Shown piece after piece: positions 54,214-63,705 of a stretch of 64,000 nt of DNA (positions within the stretch are counted from its first letter, which is position 1; each line of letters begins with the position of its first letter). Where the stretch lies: NCBI RefSeq assembly GCF_000425345.1, contig NZ_AUDG01000008.1:84948-148947 (forward strand), read 5' to 3'. The notes under the pieces were generated by a model. That model searched no databases. It saw only the letters and a list, made by a program, of their open reading frames with translations, and was not told where the DNA came from. Source of the DNA: Rheinheimera baltica DSM 14885. GTDB taxonomy: Bacteria; Pseudomonadota; Gammaproteobacteria; Enterobacterales; Alteromonadaceae. Both the position numbers and the translations under genes were made by a program.

Positions 54214-54555
54214 ATGTTGATTCATACCGCAATTGAACAGAAACTATTTAGTGCATTTGATCCTGTGTTCCTTGAAGTGGTGAATGAAAGTCACCTACAT
54301 AATGTACCAAGAGGATCAGAGTCTCATTTCAAAGTTGTTATTGTAACGCCCGCTTTCGATGGCATGCGTTTATTGCAGCGTCATCGTGCTGTCAATGCCG
54401 TTGTTGCTGAAGAGCTGGCAGAAAAAATTCATGCTTTGGCGCTGCATACTTACACCCCTTCCGAGTGGTATGAGTATTATGCAGAGAAACCGCCAGTATC
54501 ACCGCGGTGCTATGGCGGCAGTCAAACCAACAAAAACGAAAAAGCGTCCGTGTGA
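54214..54555 (+). CDS. bolA: BolA family regulator
   Basis: BolA binds monothiol glutaredoxins with iron-sulfur clusters and acts as a stress and morphology regulator. The 113 residues include IEQKLFSAFDPVFLEVVNESHLHNVPRGSESHFKV split over the conserved His-containing core, then HRAVNAVVAEELAEKIHALALHTYTPSEW. A Tyr/Lys-rich tail is extra. The frame is open from 54151, but ATG 54214 has a strong AAGGATTAGGG ribosome site and aligns with E. coli BolA. The stop codon lies inside the terminator. Confidence 0.93.
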   Translation: MLIHTAIEQKLFSAFDPVFLEVVNESHLHNVPRGSESHFKVVIVTPAFDGMRLLQRHRAVNAVVAEELAEKIHALALHTYTPSEWYEYYAEKPPVSPRCYGGSQTNKNEKASV

Positions 54556-54566
54556 CGCTTTTTTTC
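54538..54566 (+). terminator. Intrinsic terminator of bolA
   Basis: AAAGCGTC (54541-54548) pairs with GACGCTTT (54554-54561), with a 5-base loop and a T tract after it. The bolA stop (54553-54555) is at the loop/stem junction. Confidence 0.88.
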
Positions 54567-54673
54567 TACTCGTTTTTTCACCTACTCGTTAATAAAATGG
54601 CTGATCAGACCTGTTTTCTGCGGTAAAGTTTTACACTAGCGTCAATTTTGTCGAGACAACAGCAGGAGCTGTC

Positions 54674-55867
54674 ATGGTTATTCAACCGAAAATTCGTGGT
54701 TTTATCTGTACTAACGCCCATCCTGTCGGCTGTGCCGAACATGTTAAAGAACAAATTGAATATGTAAAAACACTCGGTCCAGTTGCCAATGGTCCTAAGA
54801 ATGTGTTGGTTGTTGGCGCATCAACGGGTTACGGTCTTGCATCACGCATTACAGCAACCTTTGGTTCTAATGCGAAAACCCTAGGGGTATTTTTCGAGAA
54901 AGAACCAACAGAAAGTAAAACTGGATCGGCTGGCTGGTATAACACTGCTGCGTTTGAGCAGGCTGCAAATGCAGCAGGTGTGTGGAATAAACACATTAAC
55001 GGTGATGCATTTACTGACGAGTTAAAAGCGCAAGCAATAGATATTATCCGCAGCGAAATGGGTAAAATTGATTTGGTTGTATACAGTCTGGCTGCACCAC
55101 GGCGCAAAGATCCTGTAACGGGTGAGGTATTTAGTTCTGTACTTAAACCTATAGGCCAATCGTATACTGCCAGAACGTTAAATACGACTAAGCGTGAAAT
55201 AGAAGACGTTTCCGTTGATCCCGCCAATGATGATGAAATTTATCAAACAGTAAAAGTAATGGGTGGTGAAGACTGGGAGCGCTGGCTTGATCAGTTAAAT
55301 GCAGCCGGTGTCTTGGCCGATAATTGCCAAACTGTAGCCTATACCTACATAGGTAAAGAGCTTACCTGGCCCATTTATGGTAAAGCAACGATAGGTAAAG
55401 CAAAAGAAGATTTAGACCGTGCCGCTGCTGCTATTACTGCAAAGCTTACCGATAAGAAAGGAAAAGCCTACGTTGCTTCTTTAAAAGCATTGGTAACACA
55501 GGCAAGTTCAGCCATTCCCATTATGCCGCTGTATATTTCACTGCTGTACCGTGTAATGAAAGAAGAGGGAACGCATGAGGGGTGTATTGAGCAGATTAAC
55601 GGCCTGTTCCGTCAAGGGTTATACCACAGCGACCCAGTTATGGATGAGGCAGGACGTCTGCGTCAGGATGGTAAAGAGCTGAGTGATCATATTCAGCAAG
55701 CCGTTAAAGATTTATGGGGCCAGGTCACGACCGATACTATTGACACCTTAACTGATTATAAAGGCTATCATAATGAATTTCTTAGGTTATTTGGCTTTGG
55801 GTATAGCCATGTTGACTATGATGCTGACGTGGCGTCCTTTGTGCCGTTGCAGAATATTATTAAGTAA
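54674..55867 (+). CDS. fabV: FabV, trans-2-enoyl-ACP/CoA reductase
   Basis: Reduces enoyl-ACP in the last step of each fatty acid elongation cycle and is the triclosan-insensitive alternative to FabI. The 397 residues are typical. The NADH-binding loop is VLVVGASTGYGLASRI near 43-58, followed by FFEKEPTESKTGSAGWYN, IDLVVYSLAAPRRKDP, and the catalytic Tyr-x8-Lys as YGKATIGKAK near 236. GHxNEFLRLFGFGYxxVDY-type residues close the protein. AGGAG precedes ATG 54674. It is monocistronic, with a perfect terminator. Confidence 0.96.
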   Translation: MVIQPKIRGFICTNAHPVGCAEHVKEQIEYVKTLGPVANGPKNVLVVGASTGYGLASRITATFGSNAKTLGVFFEKEPTESKTGSAGWYNTAAFEQAANAAGVWNKHINGDAFTDELKAQAIDIIRSEMGKIDLVVYSLAAPRRKDPVTGEVFSSVLKPIGQSYTARTLNTTKREIEDVSVDPANDDEIYQTVKVMGGEDWERWLDQLNAAGVLADNCQTVAYTYIGKELTWPIYGKATIGKAKEDLDRAAAAITAKLTDKKGKAYVASLKALVTQASSAIPIMPLYISLLYRVMKEEGTHEGCIEQINGLFRQGLYHSDPVMDEAGRLRQDGKELSDHIQQAVKDLWGQVTTDTIDTLTDYKGYHNEFLRLFGFGYSHVDYDADVASFVPLQNIIK

Positions 55868-55870
55868 ATA

Positions 55871-55900
55871 ACAAAAGCCGCCTATTGGCGGCTTTTGTTT
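55871..55900 (+). terminator. Intrinsic terminator of fabV
   Basis: ACAAAAGCCGCC (55871-55882) pairs perfectly with GGCGGCTTTTGT (55887-55898) around TATT, a 12-bp stem ending in T residues, three bases after the stop. Confidence 0.93.
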
Positions 55901-56187
55901 GCTAAAAATTGGACTAAAGTTGACTAGAATTTGTTGTGATTAAACACTAATGTCGCGACGCCATGCCGCTAGCCTAATGGTGATAAAGTTCCGTGAGTTC
56001 GCTGGAAAATTTGCTTAATAGCATAGATAGGCAGTGTTAATAATGATAGAATTCGCGACTTTAATACGTGTATCTGGTGTAAAAATAAGCAGTGGGACAC
56101 CCTGACTAATTAACTCCGGATGCGCTGCGCTCTGAGCAGCTGAAAAACTAGGCCCTGTTTCTTCCCAAAATAGTAGTGCAAGTACGT
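55901..56187. other. Upstream region of the nqr operon
   Basis: About 290 bases with no supportable gene. It holds the nqr promoter and probably a long leader. A GCTGC/GCAGC hairpin (56124-56140) lies about 50 bases before nqrA. No convincing -35/-10 pair stands out, and the ribosome site before nqrA is weak. A cis-acting RNA is possible but I cannot show one. Confidence 0.4.
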
Positions 56188-57525
56188 ATGATAAAACTCA
56201 AAAAAGGCTTGGACATTCCCCTCGCGGGCAGTCCTAAACAAGAGATCAGTACGGGCAATTCCATTAAAACTGTCGCTGTATTAGGCGAAGAGTATATTGG
56301 TATGCGTCCAACCATGTCGGTTGAAGTTGGTGATACAGTAAAAAAAGGTCAGGTGCTTTTCGAAGATAAGAAAACACCTGGCGTGAAATTTACTGCACCG
56401 TTGGCGGGTAAGGTTACTGCTGTTAACCGTGGTGCGAAACGTGTTTTGCAATCTGTAGTTATTGAAGCTGCAGGCAATGACGCGATTAAATTCGCTACCT
56501 ATTCAGCGGACCAGCTTGCTGGCTTAAGCCGCGAACAGGTGACACAGAATTTGGTTGATTCAGGGCTTTGGGTAGCACTGCGCACCCGGCCGTTTAGTAA
56601 AACACCTGCTATTGACAGCACGCCAAAGGCGATTTTTGTCAACGCTATGGATACCAATCCATTGGCAGCTGATCCGGCTGTCATTATTGCTACGGAAACT
56701 GAAGCTTTTACTTATGGCTTAACGGTATTGTCCGCGCTGACTGATGGCAAGCTGTACTTGACAAAAAAAGCTGGCGCCGTAATACCGTCAACCAGTAAAA
56801 CTGAAGTGGCTGAGTTTGATGGTCCTCATCCAGCTGGTTTGGTCGGTACACACATTCATCAGTTAGATCCGGTAAGTGCAAAAAAAGTGGTTTGGCACAT
56901 TGGCTATCAGGATGTTATTGCCATTGGTAAACTATTTACTACTGGAGAGTTACATAGCGAGCGTGTTTATGCGCTGGCTGGGCCAGCGGTTAAGCAACCA
57001 CGTTTAATTAAAGCAGTACTTGGCGCTTCTGTTGCTGAGTTAACTGAAGGTGAACTGGCTGAAGGTCAAAACCGTATCATTTCTGGCTCAGTGTTATCTG
57101 GCGCTACTGCACATGGTGTTCACGGCTATGTTGGTCGTTTCCACACTCAGGTATCAGTACTGGCTGAAGGTTTTGATAAAGAATTTTTAGGCTGGATTGC
57201 GCCGGGAGCAAGTAAGTTCTCAGTAACCCGTGCTTACCTGTCACACCTGAGTCCAAAGCGGTTATTTAACATGACCACCACGACAAACGGCTCTGCCCGT
57301 GCCATGGTGCCAATTGGTAATTACGAGCGTGTTGTACCGTTGGATATTCTGCCTACTTTGTTACTGCGTGACATGATCTCCGGTGATACTGATGGCGCTC
57401 AGACGTTGGGTTGTCTGGAGTTAGATGAAGAAGATCTGGCACTGTGCACCTTTGTGTGTCCGGGTAAATACGACTACGGCACCATTTTGCGTAATTGCCT
57501 GACGACCATTCAGAAGGAAGGCTAA
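56188..57525 (+). CDS. nqrA: NqrA, Na+-translocating NADH:quinone reductase subunit A
   Basis: A cytoplasmic-face subunit of the six-subunit sodium pump Na+-NQR, which oxidises NADH, reduces ubiquinone and exports Na+. The 445 residues begin [18 protein letters not shown] (ATG 56188; the frame is open from GTG 56176). They include [22 protein letters not shown], the biotinyl-lipoyl-like [25 protein letters not shown], and [21 protein letters not shown] at the C-terminus. It is first of the nqrABCDEF-apbE-nqrM run. Confidence 0.97.
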   Translation: MIKLKKGLDIPLAGSPKQEISTGNSIKTVAVLGEEYIGMRPTMSVEVGDTVKKGQVLFEDKKTPGVKFTAPLAGKVTAVNRGAKRVLQSVVIEAAGNDAIKFATYSADQLAGLSREQVTQNLVDSGLWVALRTRPFSKTPAIDSTPKAIFVNAMDTNPLAADPAVIIATETEAFTYGLTVLSALTDGKLYLTKKAGAVIPSTSKTEVAEFDGPHPAGLVGTHIHQLDPVSAKKVVWHIGYQDVIAIGKLFTTGELHSERVYALAGPAVKQPRLIKAVLGASVAELTEGELAEGQNRIISGSVLSGATAHGVHGYVGRFHTQVSVLAEGFDKEFLGWIAPGASKFSVTRAYLSHLSPKRLFNMTTTTNGSARAMVPIGNYERVVPLDILPTLLLRDMISGDTDGAQTLGCLELDEEDLALCTFVCPGKYDYGTILRNCLTTIQKEG

Positions 57526-57527
57526 TC

Positions 57528-58733
57528 ATGAGTTTAAAGCATTTTTTAGAGCGCATTGAGCCATCATTTGAAAAAGGTGGCAAATACGAAAAGTGGTATG
57601 CGTTGTATGAAGCCGTTGCCACTGTGTTATACACACCTGGTCTAGTAACTAAAAATGGTACTCACGTACGTGATAGCATTGATTTAAAACGGATCATGAT
57701 TTTTGTTTGGTTGGCGTTGTTTCCAGCATTATTCTTCGGTATGTACAACATTGGCCACCAGGCAGTTATTGCGCTGCAAGCCGGTTTTGGTATGCCAGAG
57801 ACCTGGCAGGTTGCAATATTCTCTGCTCTAGGGGGCGATCTCTCTGCTGCGTCAGGCTGGGGCAGTAAAATGCTCTATGGCGCCGTATGGTTTCTACCCA
57901 TCTACGCAGTAACATTTATTGTTGGTGGTTTCTGGGAAGTGCTGTTTGCGTCGGTGCGTAAGCACGAAGTAAACGAAGGCTTCTTTGTAAGCTCGATATT
58001 ATTCGCGCTAATTTTGCCTGCAACTATACCGTTGTGGCAGGTAGCATTGGGTATTACCTTCGGTGTGGTTATTGCGAAGGAAGTATTCGGTGGGACAGGC
58101 CGTAATTTCTTAAACCCGGCACTGGCTGGCCGCGCGTTTTTATTCTTTGCCTATCCTAGCAACATCTCAGGTGACTCAGTTTGGACTGTCGCTGATGGTT
58201 ACTCCGGTGCGACCTGGTTAAGCAAAGCTGCTTCGGGTGATTTAGATTACGCGTCTAACACGCAACTTTGGTGGGATGCTTTCTACGGCTTTATTCCTGG
58301 TTCAGTCGGTGAAACGTCAGTATTAGCCCTATTAATAGGTGGTTTAGCGCTGATTTATTTCCGTATTGCGTCATGGCGTATTGTTGTTGGCGTTATGGTA
58401 GGCATGATTTTATCGGCGTACTTGTTTAACGCAGTTGGCTCTGAATCAAACGCTATGTTTGCCATGCCATGGCATTGGCATCTGGTGTTGGGTGGTTTTG
58501 CTATTGGTATGTTCTTTATGGCAACTGACCCAGTATCAGCTTCCTTTACCGACAAAGGTAAATGGGCTTACGGTATTTTGATTGGTTTTATGGTGGTGAT
58601 GATTCGTGTGGTTAACCCGGCGTACCCTGAAGGTATGATGTTGGCAATACTGTTCGCAAACTTGTTCTCGCCATTGTTCGATTTCTTCGTGGCTCAGGCC
58701 AATATCAAGCGGAGGCTGGCACGTAATGTCTAG
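57528..58733 (+). CDS. nqrB: NqrB, membrane subunit with covalent FMN
   Basis: The main membrane subunit of Na+-NQR, with about ten helices. It carries covalent FMN and takes part in Na+ transfer and quinone reduction. The 401 residues start [20 protein letters not shown] (ATG 57528, two bases after the nqrA stop). The flavinylation motif SGAT is at about 226-229, Thr229 being the expected FMN ester site. [15 protein letters not shown] and [16 protein letters not shown] are also conserved. It overlaps nqrC by eight bases. Confidence 0.97.
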   Translation: MSLKHFLERIEPSFEKGGKYEKWYALYEAVATVLYTPGLVTKNGTHVRDSIDLKRIMIFVWLALFPALFFGMYNIGHQAVIALQAGFGMPETWQVAIFSALGGDLSAASGWGSKMLYGAVWFLPIYAVTFIVGGFWEVLFASVRKHEVNEGFFVSSILFALILPATIPLWQVALGITFGVVIAKEVFGGTGRNFLNPALAGRAFLFFAYPSNISGDSVWTVADGYSGATWLSKAASGDLDYASNTQLWWDAFYGFIPGSVGETSVLALLIGGLALIYFRIASWRIVVGVMVGMILSAYLFNAVGSESNAMFAMPWHWHLVLGGFAIGMFFMATDPVSASFTDKGKWAYGILIGFMVVMIRVVNPAYPEGMMLAILFANLFSPLFDFFVAQANIKRRLARNV

Positions 58734-59511
58734 TAATAACGATAGCATTAGCAAAACGCTGATAGTAGTCATCTCTTTATGTCTGGTGTGTGCAGTCATT
58801 GTATCGACTGCGGCGGTACAATTGCGCCCGCAGCAAACAGCAAACAAATTGCTGGATTCTCAGAAAAACGTGTTGGCTGTTACCGGCTTATTATCGGGCT
58901 CAAATATCAACGAGTTGTACAGCAAGCACATTGCAGAACGCTTTGTTGATTTAGAGACGGGTGATTTAGTTGATAAACCAAAAGATTACGACTACCGCAA
59001 AGCAATGAAAGATCCTGCAACCAGCACGCGACTTGCTGGCGAAGAAGACATTGCTTCGATTAAAAGCCGTGCAAATATTGCTCCGGTGTACTTTGCTTAT
59101 GAAAACGGTGTGGAGTCAGGTGAGCTGTCTGCCATCGTTCTACCCATTCATGGTTATGGCTTATGGTCTACTATGCATGCTTTCTTAGCTTTGGGTGCTG
59201 ATGGTTCGACGATAAAAGGTCTGAATTATTATGAGCAGGGCGAGACAGCAGGATTAGGTGGCGAAGTGCAAAATCCGAAATGGGTGGCGCAGTTTGAAGG
59301 TAAAAAGTTACTGGATAAATCTGGTGAGCCAGCAATTAAAGTGGTTAAACCTGGTAATGCAAGCGCTGATTCTGCATTCGAAGTGGATGGTTTATCTGGC
59401 GCGACATTAACCAGTAACGGCGTACAGCACACTTTTGATTTCTGGGCAGGTGCTAAGGGTTTTGCCCCTTTCCTGACTAAAGTTCGTGAGGGAGCATTAA
59501 ACAATGGCTAA
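58726..59511 (+). CDS. nqrC: NqrC, periplasmic subunit with covalent FMN
   Basis: A 261-residue subunit with one N-terminal membrane helix (about 10-32, [20 protein letters not shown]) and a periplasmic FMN domain. The flavinylation motif SGAT is at about 224-227, with Thr227 as the FMN site, inside [36 protein letters not shown] and [14 protein letters not shown] are conserved. It begins inside nqrB (8-base overlap) and nqrD begins inside it (8-base overlap), indicating strict translational coupling. ApbE modifies this subunit. Confidence 0.97.
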   Translation: MSSNNDSISKTLIVVISLCLVCAVIVSTAAVQLRPQQTANKLLDSQKNVLAVTGLLSGSNINELYSKHIAERFVDLETGDLVDKPKDYDYRKAMKDPATSTRLAGEEDIASIKSRANIAPVYFAYENGVESGELSAIVLPIHGYGLWSTMHAFLALGADGSTIKGLNYYEQGETAGLGGEVQNPKWVAQFEGKKLLDKSGEPAIKVVKPGNASADSAFEVDGLSGATLTSNGVQHTFDFWAGAKGFAPFLTKVREGALNNG

Positions 59512-60133
59512 TGCAAAAGAAATTAAATCGGTCTTATTTGGGCCATTGCTGGCTAACAACCCTATAGCACTTCAAGTATTAGGTATTTGTTCTGCTTTAG
59601 CGGTAACCACAAAAATGGATAAAGCCTTGGTTATGTGTATTGCACTAACCTTAGTAACGGCTTTCTCTAACTTCTTTATCTCTTTAATACGTAACCATAT
59701 CCCATCTAGTGTGCGGATTATTGTGCAAATGACTATTATCGCCTCTCTGGTAATTGTCGTTGATCAGCTGCTAAAAGCTTTTGCTTACGATGTTGCTAAA
59801 GAGTTGTCGGTATTCGTTGGTCTGATTATTACCAACTGTATTGTAATGGGACGTGCTGAAGCCTTTGCAATGAAAAGTGCGCCAGGTATTAGCTTCCTCG
59901 ACGGTATTGGTAATGGCTTAGGTTATAGCTTTGTACTAATGACCGTAGCGTTTATTCGTGAGCTTGGTGGGTCTGGTACCTTATTTGGTGTCGAAATTAT
60001 GCCGCTGGTTAAAGATGGCGGTTGGTACCAACCGATGGGTTTATTGTTGATGCCGCCTAGTGCGTTTATCATCATTGCCGGTTTTATCTGGGTACTGCGC
60101 ACCTTCCGTACCGAGCAGGTTGAGAAGGCCTAA
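59504..60133 (+). CDS. nqrD: NqrD, membrane subunit
   Basis: A 209-residue hydrophobic subunit with six helices, paired with NqrE around the intramembrane iron-sulfur centre; NqrD and NqrE are inverted-topology relatives. Conserved stretches are [21 protein letters not shown] with the half-helix Cys, [18 protein letters not shown] with the second Cys, and [25 protein letters not shown]. It overlaps nqrC by eight bases, and nqrE starts 10 bases after its stop. Confidence 0.97.
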   Translation: MANAKEIKSVLFGPLLANNPIALQVLGICSALAVTTKMDKALVMCIALTLVTAFSNFFISLIRNHIPSSVRIIVQMTIIASLVIVVDQLLKAFAYDVAKELSVFVGLIITNCIVMGRAEAFAMKSAPGISFLDGIGNGLGYSFVLMTVAFIRELGGSGTLFGVEIMPLVKDGGWYQPMGLLLMPPSAFIIIAGFIWVLRTFRTEQVEKA

Positions 60134-60143
60134 GGAGATAGAG

Positions 60144-60752
60144 ATGGAACATTATATTAGTTTATTCGTAAGAGCCGTCTTTATTGAAAACCTGGCATTG
60201 GCTTTTTTTCTTGGTATGTGTACTTTTATTGCCGTATCGAAAAAAATCACCACAGCGTTCGGTTTAGGTATTGCCGTTACTGTTGTATTGGGTATTTCTG
60301 TACCGGTAAATAATCTTGTCTATCAAAACTTATTAGCGCCAGGCGCTTTGGGTTGGGCAGGCTTTCCAGAGGCAGATTTGAGTTTCCTGGGGTTCTTGAC
60401 GTATATCGGTGTTATTGCTGCACTGGTTCAGATCCTGGAAATGATTTTAGACAAGTTTTTCCCTGCGTTATACAACGCCTTGGGTATATTCTTGCCGTTA
60501 ATTACCGTTAACTGTGCCATTTTTGGTGCGGTAGCCTTTATGGTTGAGCGTGATTACAACTTTGGTGAGAGTGTTGTGTTTGGCATAGGCAGTGGCATTG
60601 GCTGGATGTTGGCCATCACATTGCTGGCAGGTATTCGTGAGAAGTTAAAATATGCAGATATTCCACACGGTTTACGTGGTCTGGGTATAACGTTCTTAAT
60701 GGTTGGCTTAATGGGGTTAGGCTTTATGTCTTTCTCTGGTGTTTCACTGTAA
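60144..60752 (+). CDS. nqrE: NqrE, membrane subunit
   Basis: A 202-residue partner of NqrD with six helices. It starts [28 protein letters not shown], with the Cys of the intramembrane iron site, and has [23 protein letters not shown] with the second Cys, then [24 protein letters not shown]. The open frame begins inside nqrD at 60060, but ATG 60144 has a strong AAGGAGATAGAG ribosome site and aligns with the family, so no overlap with nqrD is needed. Confidence 0.97.
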   Translation: MEHYISLFVRAVFIENLALAFFLGMCTFIAVSKKITTAFGLGIAVTVVLGISVPVNNLVYQNLLAPGALGWAGFPEADLSFLGFLTYIGVIAALVQILEMILDKFFPALYNALGIFLPLITVNCAIFGAVAFMVERDYNFGESVVFGIGSGIGWMLAITLLAGIREKLKYADIPHGLRGLGITFLMVGLMGLGFMSFSGVSL

Positions 60753-60770
60753 GGGGTAAAGGCACAGAAG

Positions 60771-62003
60771 ATGGAAAATGTAGACATATTTCTTGGCGTT
60801 GGCATGTTTACCTTAATGGTTCTGGCGTTAGTTGTTATAATTTTGGCAGCTAAATCTAAGTTAGTAGCCTCAGGTGACATCACGATCAGTATCAATGGTG
60901 ATCCAACTAAAGCAATTAAAACCAAAGCGGGTGGCAAGCTTTTGGGTGCATTGGCAGACAAAGGTATTTTCTTGTCGTCAGCCTGTGGTGGTGGTGGTTC
61001 TTGTGGCCAGTGCCGTGTGCATGTCAAAGCGGGTGGCGGTGAAATTCTGCCAACAGAGCTAGGACACATCACCAAAGGTGAGGCTCGCGAAGGTTGTCGT
61101 TTGTCTTGTCAGGTAAATGTAAAAACTGACATGGACATTGAAGTTGAAGATGAAATCTTCGGCATCAAGAAATGGGAATGTGACGTTATTTCTAACGATA
61201 ACAAAGCGACTTTTATCAAGGAGCTTAAGTTACAAATTCCTGACGGCGAGTCTGTGCCGTTCCGTGCCGGTGGATATATTCAAATTGAAGCACCAGCGCA
61301 CCATGTGAAATACAAGGACTTTGACGTCCCAGAGCAATTCCGTGGTGATTGGGAACGCTTTAAGTTTTTCACTCTGGAGTCAAAAGTAGACGAAGAGACA
61401 ATTCGTGCTTATTCAATGGCGAACTATCCGGAAGAAGAAGGCATTATTATGTTGAACGTGCGTATTGCTACGCCGCCACCTAATAATCTGACACTGCCAT
61501 GCGGTAAGATGTCGTCATTTATCTGGAGCTTAAAGCAGGGTGATAAAGTAACGATTTCAGGTCCATTTGGTGAGTTCTTCGCTAAAGAAACTGAAGCGGA
61601 AATGGTATTTATCGGTGGCGGTGCGGGTATGGCCCCGATGCGTTCACATATTTTTGATCAGTTACGCCGGTTGAAGTCTACGCGTAAAATTTCATTCTGG
61701 TACGGTGCACGTTCTAAACGTGAAATGTTCTACGTCGAAGATTTTGATATGCTAGCAGCTGAGAATGAGAATTTTGAATGGCACGTTGCGCTATCAGACC
61801 CTCAACCAGAAGATAACTGGAGTGGTTATACCGGTTTTATTCATAATGTTATTTATGAAAATTACCTGAAAAATCACAAAGCACCGGAAGACTGCGAGTT
61901 TTATATGTGTGGTCCGCCGATGATGAACAAAGCTGTGATCAACATGCTTAAAGATCTAGGCGTTGAAGATGAAAACATATTGTTAGATGATTTTGGTGGC
62001 TAA
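60771..62003 (+). CDS. nqrF: NqrF, NADH dehydrogenase subunit
   Basis: The electron-entry subunit of Na+-NQR. The 410 residues start with one membrane helix (about 5-28). A plant-type [2Fe-2S] domain follows, with ligands C72, C78, C81 and C113 ([10 protein letters not shown], then RLSC). The FAD-binding part shows [13 protein letters not shown] and the NADH-binding part shows [32 protein letters not shown] and [13 protein letters not shown]. It starts 18 bases after nqrE. A short GC hairpin lies between it and apbE. Confidence 0.97.
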   Translation: MENVDIFLGVGMFTLMVLALVVIILAAKSKLVASGDITISINGDPTKAIKTKAGGKLLGALADKGIFLSSACGGGGSCGQCRVHVKAGGGEILPTELGHITKGEAREGCRLSCQVNVKTDMDIEVEDEIFGIKKWECDVISNDNKATFIKELKLQIPDGESVPFRAGGYIQIEAPAHHVKYKDFDVPEQFRGDWERFKFFTLESKVDEETIRAYSMANYPEEEGIIMLNVRIATPPPNNLTLPCGKMSSFIWSLKQGDKVTISGPFGEFFAKETEAEMVFIGGGAGMAPMRSHIFDQLRRLKSTRKISFWYGARSKREMFYVEDFDMLAAENENFEWHVALSDPQPEDNWSGYTGFIHNVIYENYLKNHKAPEDCEFYMCGPPMMNKAVINMLKDLGVEDENILLDDFGG

Positions 62004-62022
62004 CAGTTAATGTAACACCGAA

Positions 62023-62048
62023 AGGGGCGTCCGCAAGGCTGCCCCTTC
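62023..62048 (+). terminator. Weak hairpin between nqrF and apbE
   Basis: AAGGGGC (62023-62029) pairs with GCCCCTT (62042-62048) across a 12-base loop; the following bases are CTGCTTTC, not a T tract. It may attenuate rather than stop transcription into apbE and nqrM. Confidence 0.45.
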
Positions 62049-62065
62049 TGCTTTCTGGAAACTAT

Positions 62066-63091
62066 ATGCGCGCGTTTTCTTTGATAAAATTGAGTATGGT
62101 ATTAATGGTTTTGGCCATTACTGCCGCTTGCAGTCCTACTACATCTACCAACGAGCAAGTTCAGCTTAACGGCAGTACTATGGGGACTTATTATGTTGTT
62201 AAGTTTTACCCCGAGACAAAAGTTGATGCCGTTGATTTGCAGCAACAGATAGATATCGAATTGGAGTTAGTGAATGATTTAATGTCGACATATCGACCTG
62301 AATCCGAATTAATGAGGTTTAACCGTCACGAAGCCAATACAGAATTTACGCTATCAACTCAAACGTATACTGTTATGTCTGAGGCGATAAGATTGGCCAA
62401 GCAAACAGGCGGTGTACTAGACGTTACGGTAGGGCCCTTGGTTGAGTTATGGGGCTTTGGTGCCCACGGTAGAATAGAACATGCCCCAGTACCAAGTGAC
62501 ATTGAGCAGGCTAGGACCGTTGTCGGGTTTGATAAGTTGACTTTAACCAATAACGGTTTGATTAAGTCTGTTGTCGGTTTGGCTGTCGATTTGTCTACCA
62601 TAGCAAAAGGCTATGGCGTTGACCGTGTCGCCGAAATTCTTCAGCAAAATGGTATCAATAATTACCTTGTCGAAATTGGCGGTGAAATGCGCATCAAGGG
62701 CAGCAAGCCTGAGGCGCAGCCTTGGAAAATAGCCATCGAAAAGCCGGTTAGTGCAGAGCGTAATGTACAGCGTATTTTACAAACCGGAGATATGGGCGTT
62801 GCCACCTCAGGCGATTATCGCAACTATTTTGAAGAAGATGGTATTCGCTACTCGCATTTAATAGATCCCCGCAGTGGTAAGCCGATACAGCATCGGACCG
62901 TGTCTGCGACGGTACTTCATCCATCCTGTATGACGGCGGATGGTTATGCTACTGCACTAAATGTTATGTCATCTGAGGAAGCTATTGCCTTTGCAAACCA
63001 GTATAATATTGCAGCGTTGCTGGTAGTTAAAACGGATGACGGTTTTAAAGAGCTGGTGTCCGACGCTTTTAAACCTTTTTTAACCGAATAG
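62066..63091 (+). CDS. apbE: ApbE, FAD:protein FMN transferase
   Basis: Transfers FMN from FAD to Thr in the SGAT motifs of NqrB and NqrC on the periplasmic side. The 341-residue protein has a lipoprotein signal (LIKLSMVLMVLAITAAC, lipobox Cys near 22), then NGSTMGTYYVVKFYPE, STYRPESELMRFNRHE, GGVLDVTVGPLVELWGFG, VDLSTIAKGYGVD, YLVEIGGEMRIKG, and RYSHLIDPRSGKPIQH followed by TADGYATALNVM, which covers the Mg/FAD site. It sits between nqrF and nqrM, the usual place for the NQR maturation enzyme. Confidence 0.96.
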   Translation: MRAFSLIKLSMVLMVLAITAACSPTTSTNEQVQLNGSTMGTYYVVKFYPETKVDAVDLQQQIDIELELVNDLMSTYRPESELMRFNRHEANTEFTLSTQTYTVMSEAIRLAKQTGGVLDVTVGPLVELWGFGAHGRIEHAPVPSDIEQARTVVGFDKLTLTNNGLIKSVVGLAVDLSTIAKGYGVDRVAEILQQNGINNYLVEIGGEMRIKGSKPEAQPWKIAIEKPVSAERNVQRILQTGDMGVATSGDYRNYFEEDGIRYSHLIDPRSGKPIQHRTVSATVLHPSCMTADGYATALNVMSSEEAIAFANQYNIAALLVVKTDDGFKELVSDAFKPFLTE

Positions 63092-63101
63092 CGGAGTAGC
63101 T

Positions 63102-63314
63102 ATGACGATATTTTTACTCACTTTTGCTTTGTTTCTTCTGGTTGTCGTGGCAATGGCATTAGGCTATCTGGTGCAGCGAAAAACCATCGCCGGTAGCTGT
63201 GGTGGTTTGGGTGAAATTGGTATAGAAAAGGCCTGTGACTGTGATAAACCCTGCGAAAAGCGGCAAAAGCGCTTAGAAAAAGAAAAATTCTGGCAGCAAA
63301 ATAAGATTATTTAA
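63102..63314 (+). CDS. nqrM: NqrM, Na+-NQR maturation protein
   Basis: A 70-residue protein with an N-terminal membrane helix (about 2-24) and a four-Cys region (GSCGGL, CDCDKPC) followed by a charged helical tail. NqrM (DUF539) is needed for assembly of the Na+-NQR, probably by delivering iron to the NqrD/NqrE intramembrane site through these Cys. It starts ten bases after apbE and closes the operon; a strong terminator follows. Confidence 0.95.
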   Translation: MTIFLLTFALFLLVVVAMALGYLVQRKTIAGSCGGLGEIGIEKACDCDKPCEKRQKRLEKEKFWQQNKII

Positions 63315-63338
63315 TAGATGTATTGCTTGGTTGTGCAT

Positions 63339-63365
63339 AAAGCTGGCATTTTGCCAGCTTTTTCT
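63339..63365 (+). terminator. Intrinsic terminator of the nqr operon
   Basis: AAAGCTGGCA (63339-63348) and TGCCAGCTTT (63352-63361) form a perfect 10-bp stem with a 3-base loop, followed by more T residues. Confidence 0.92.
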
Positions 63366-63705
63366 ATTTAAGCGATAGTCGTTTTTACAACACGCTGTGG
63401 CTGACTCATCAACACTAACTATTAGAATATTATGATGTTCACTCTCCAATCTAACGGCAACTGATATAGGCGGAAGTGATCCAGATTACGCTAGCTAGCG
63501 TTGTTAGCATGTTACTATCATTGGACATTCCGATTTTTGATGTAATGACATTGGCTGTGTTAGCAATGCTGTTATATACCTAATTGCATGCGGTGTGATA
63601 TTTACTGCACTTAACATTTCGGTATTGGCATTGATAATGCGAAGCAACATTATTTTGGGATAAATAACCATGAACTATTCGATTATAGCGGTAATACACC
63701 CATTT
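63366..63705. other. Gap between the nqr operon and the IS3 element
   Basis: About 340 bases with no supportable full gene. A short hydrophobic frame begins at ATG 63509 (MLLSLDIPIFDVMTLAVLAM) and stops at 63583; another hydrophobic stretch follows in a different frame to about 63663. Together these look like decayed coding DNA of a membrane protein, possibly cut by the insertion sequence. The IS end must lie at or near 63671-63705. Confidence 0.4.

Noticed and set aside
60060..60143. nqrE beginning inside nqrD
   Set aside because: The extra N-terminal residues are not family-like, and ATG 60144 carries a strong ribosome site.
63509..63583. A 24-residue hydrophobic peptide gene
   Set aside because: There is no ribosome site and the coherent hydrophobic coding continues in another frame, which suggests a broken gene rather than an intact peptide.
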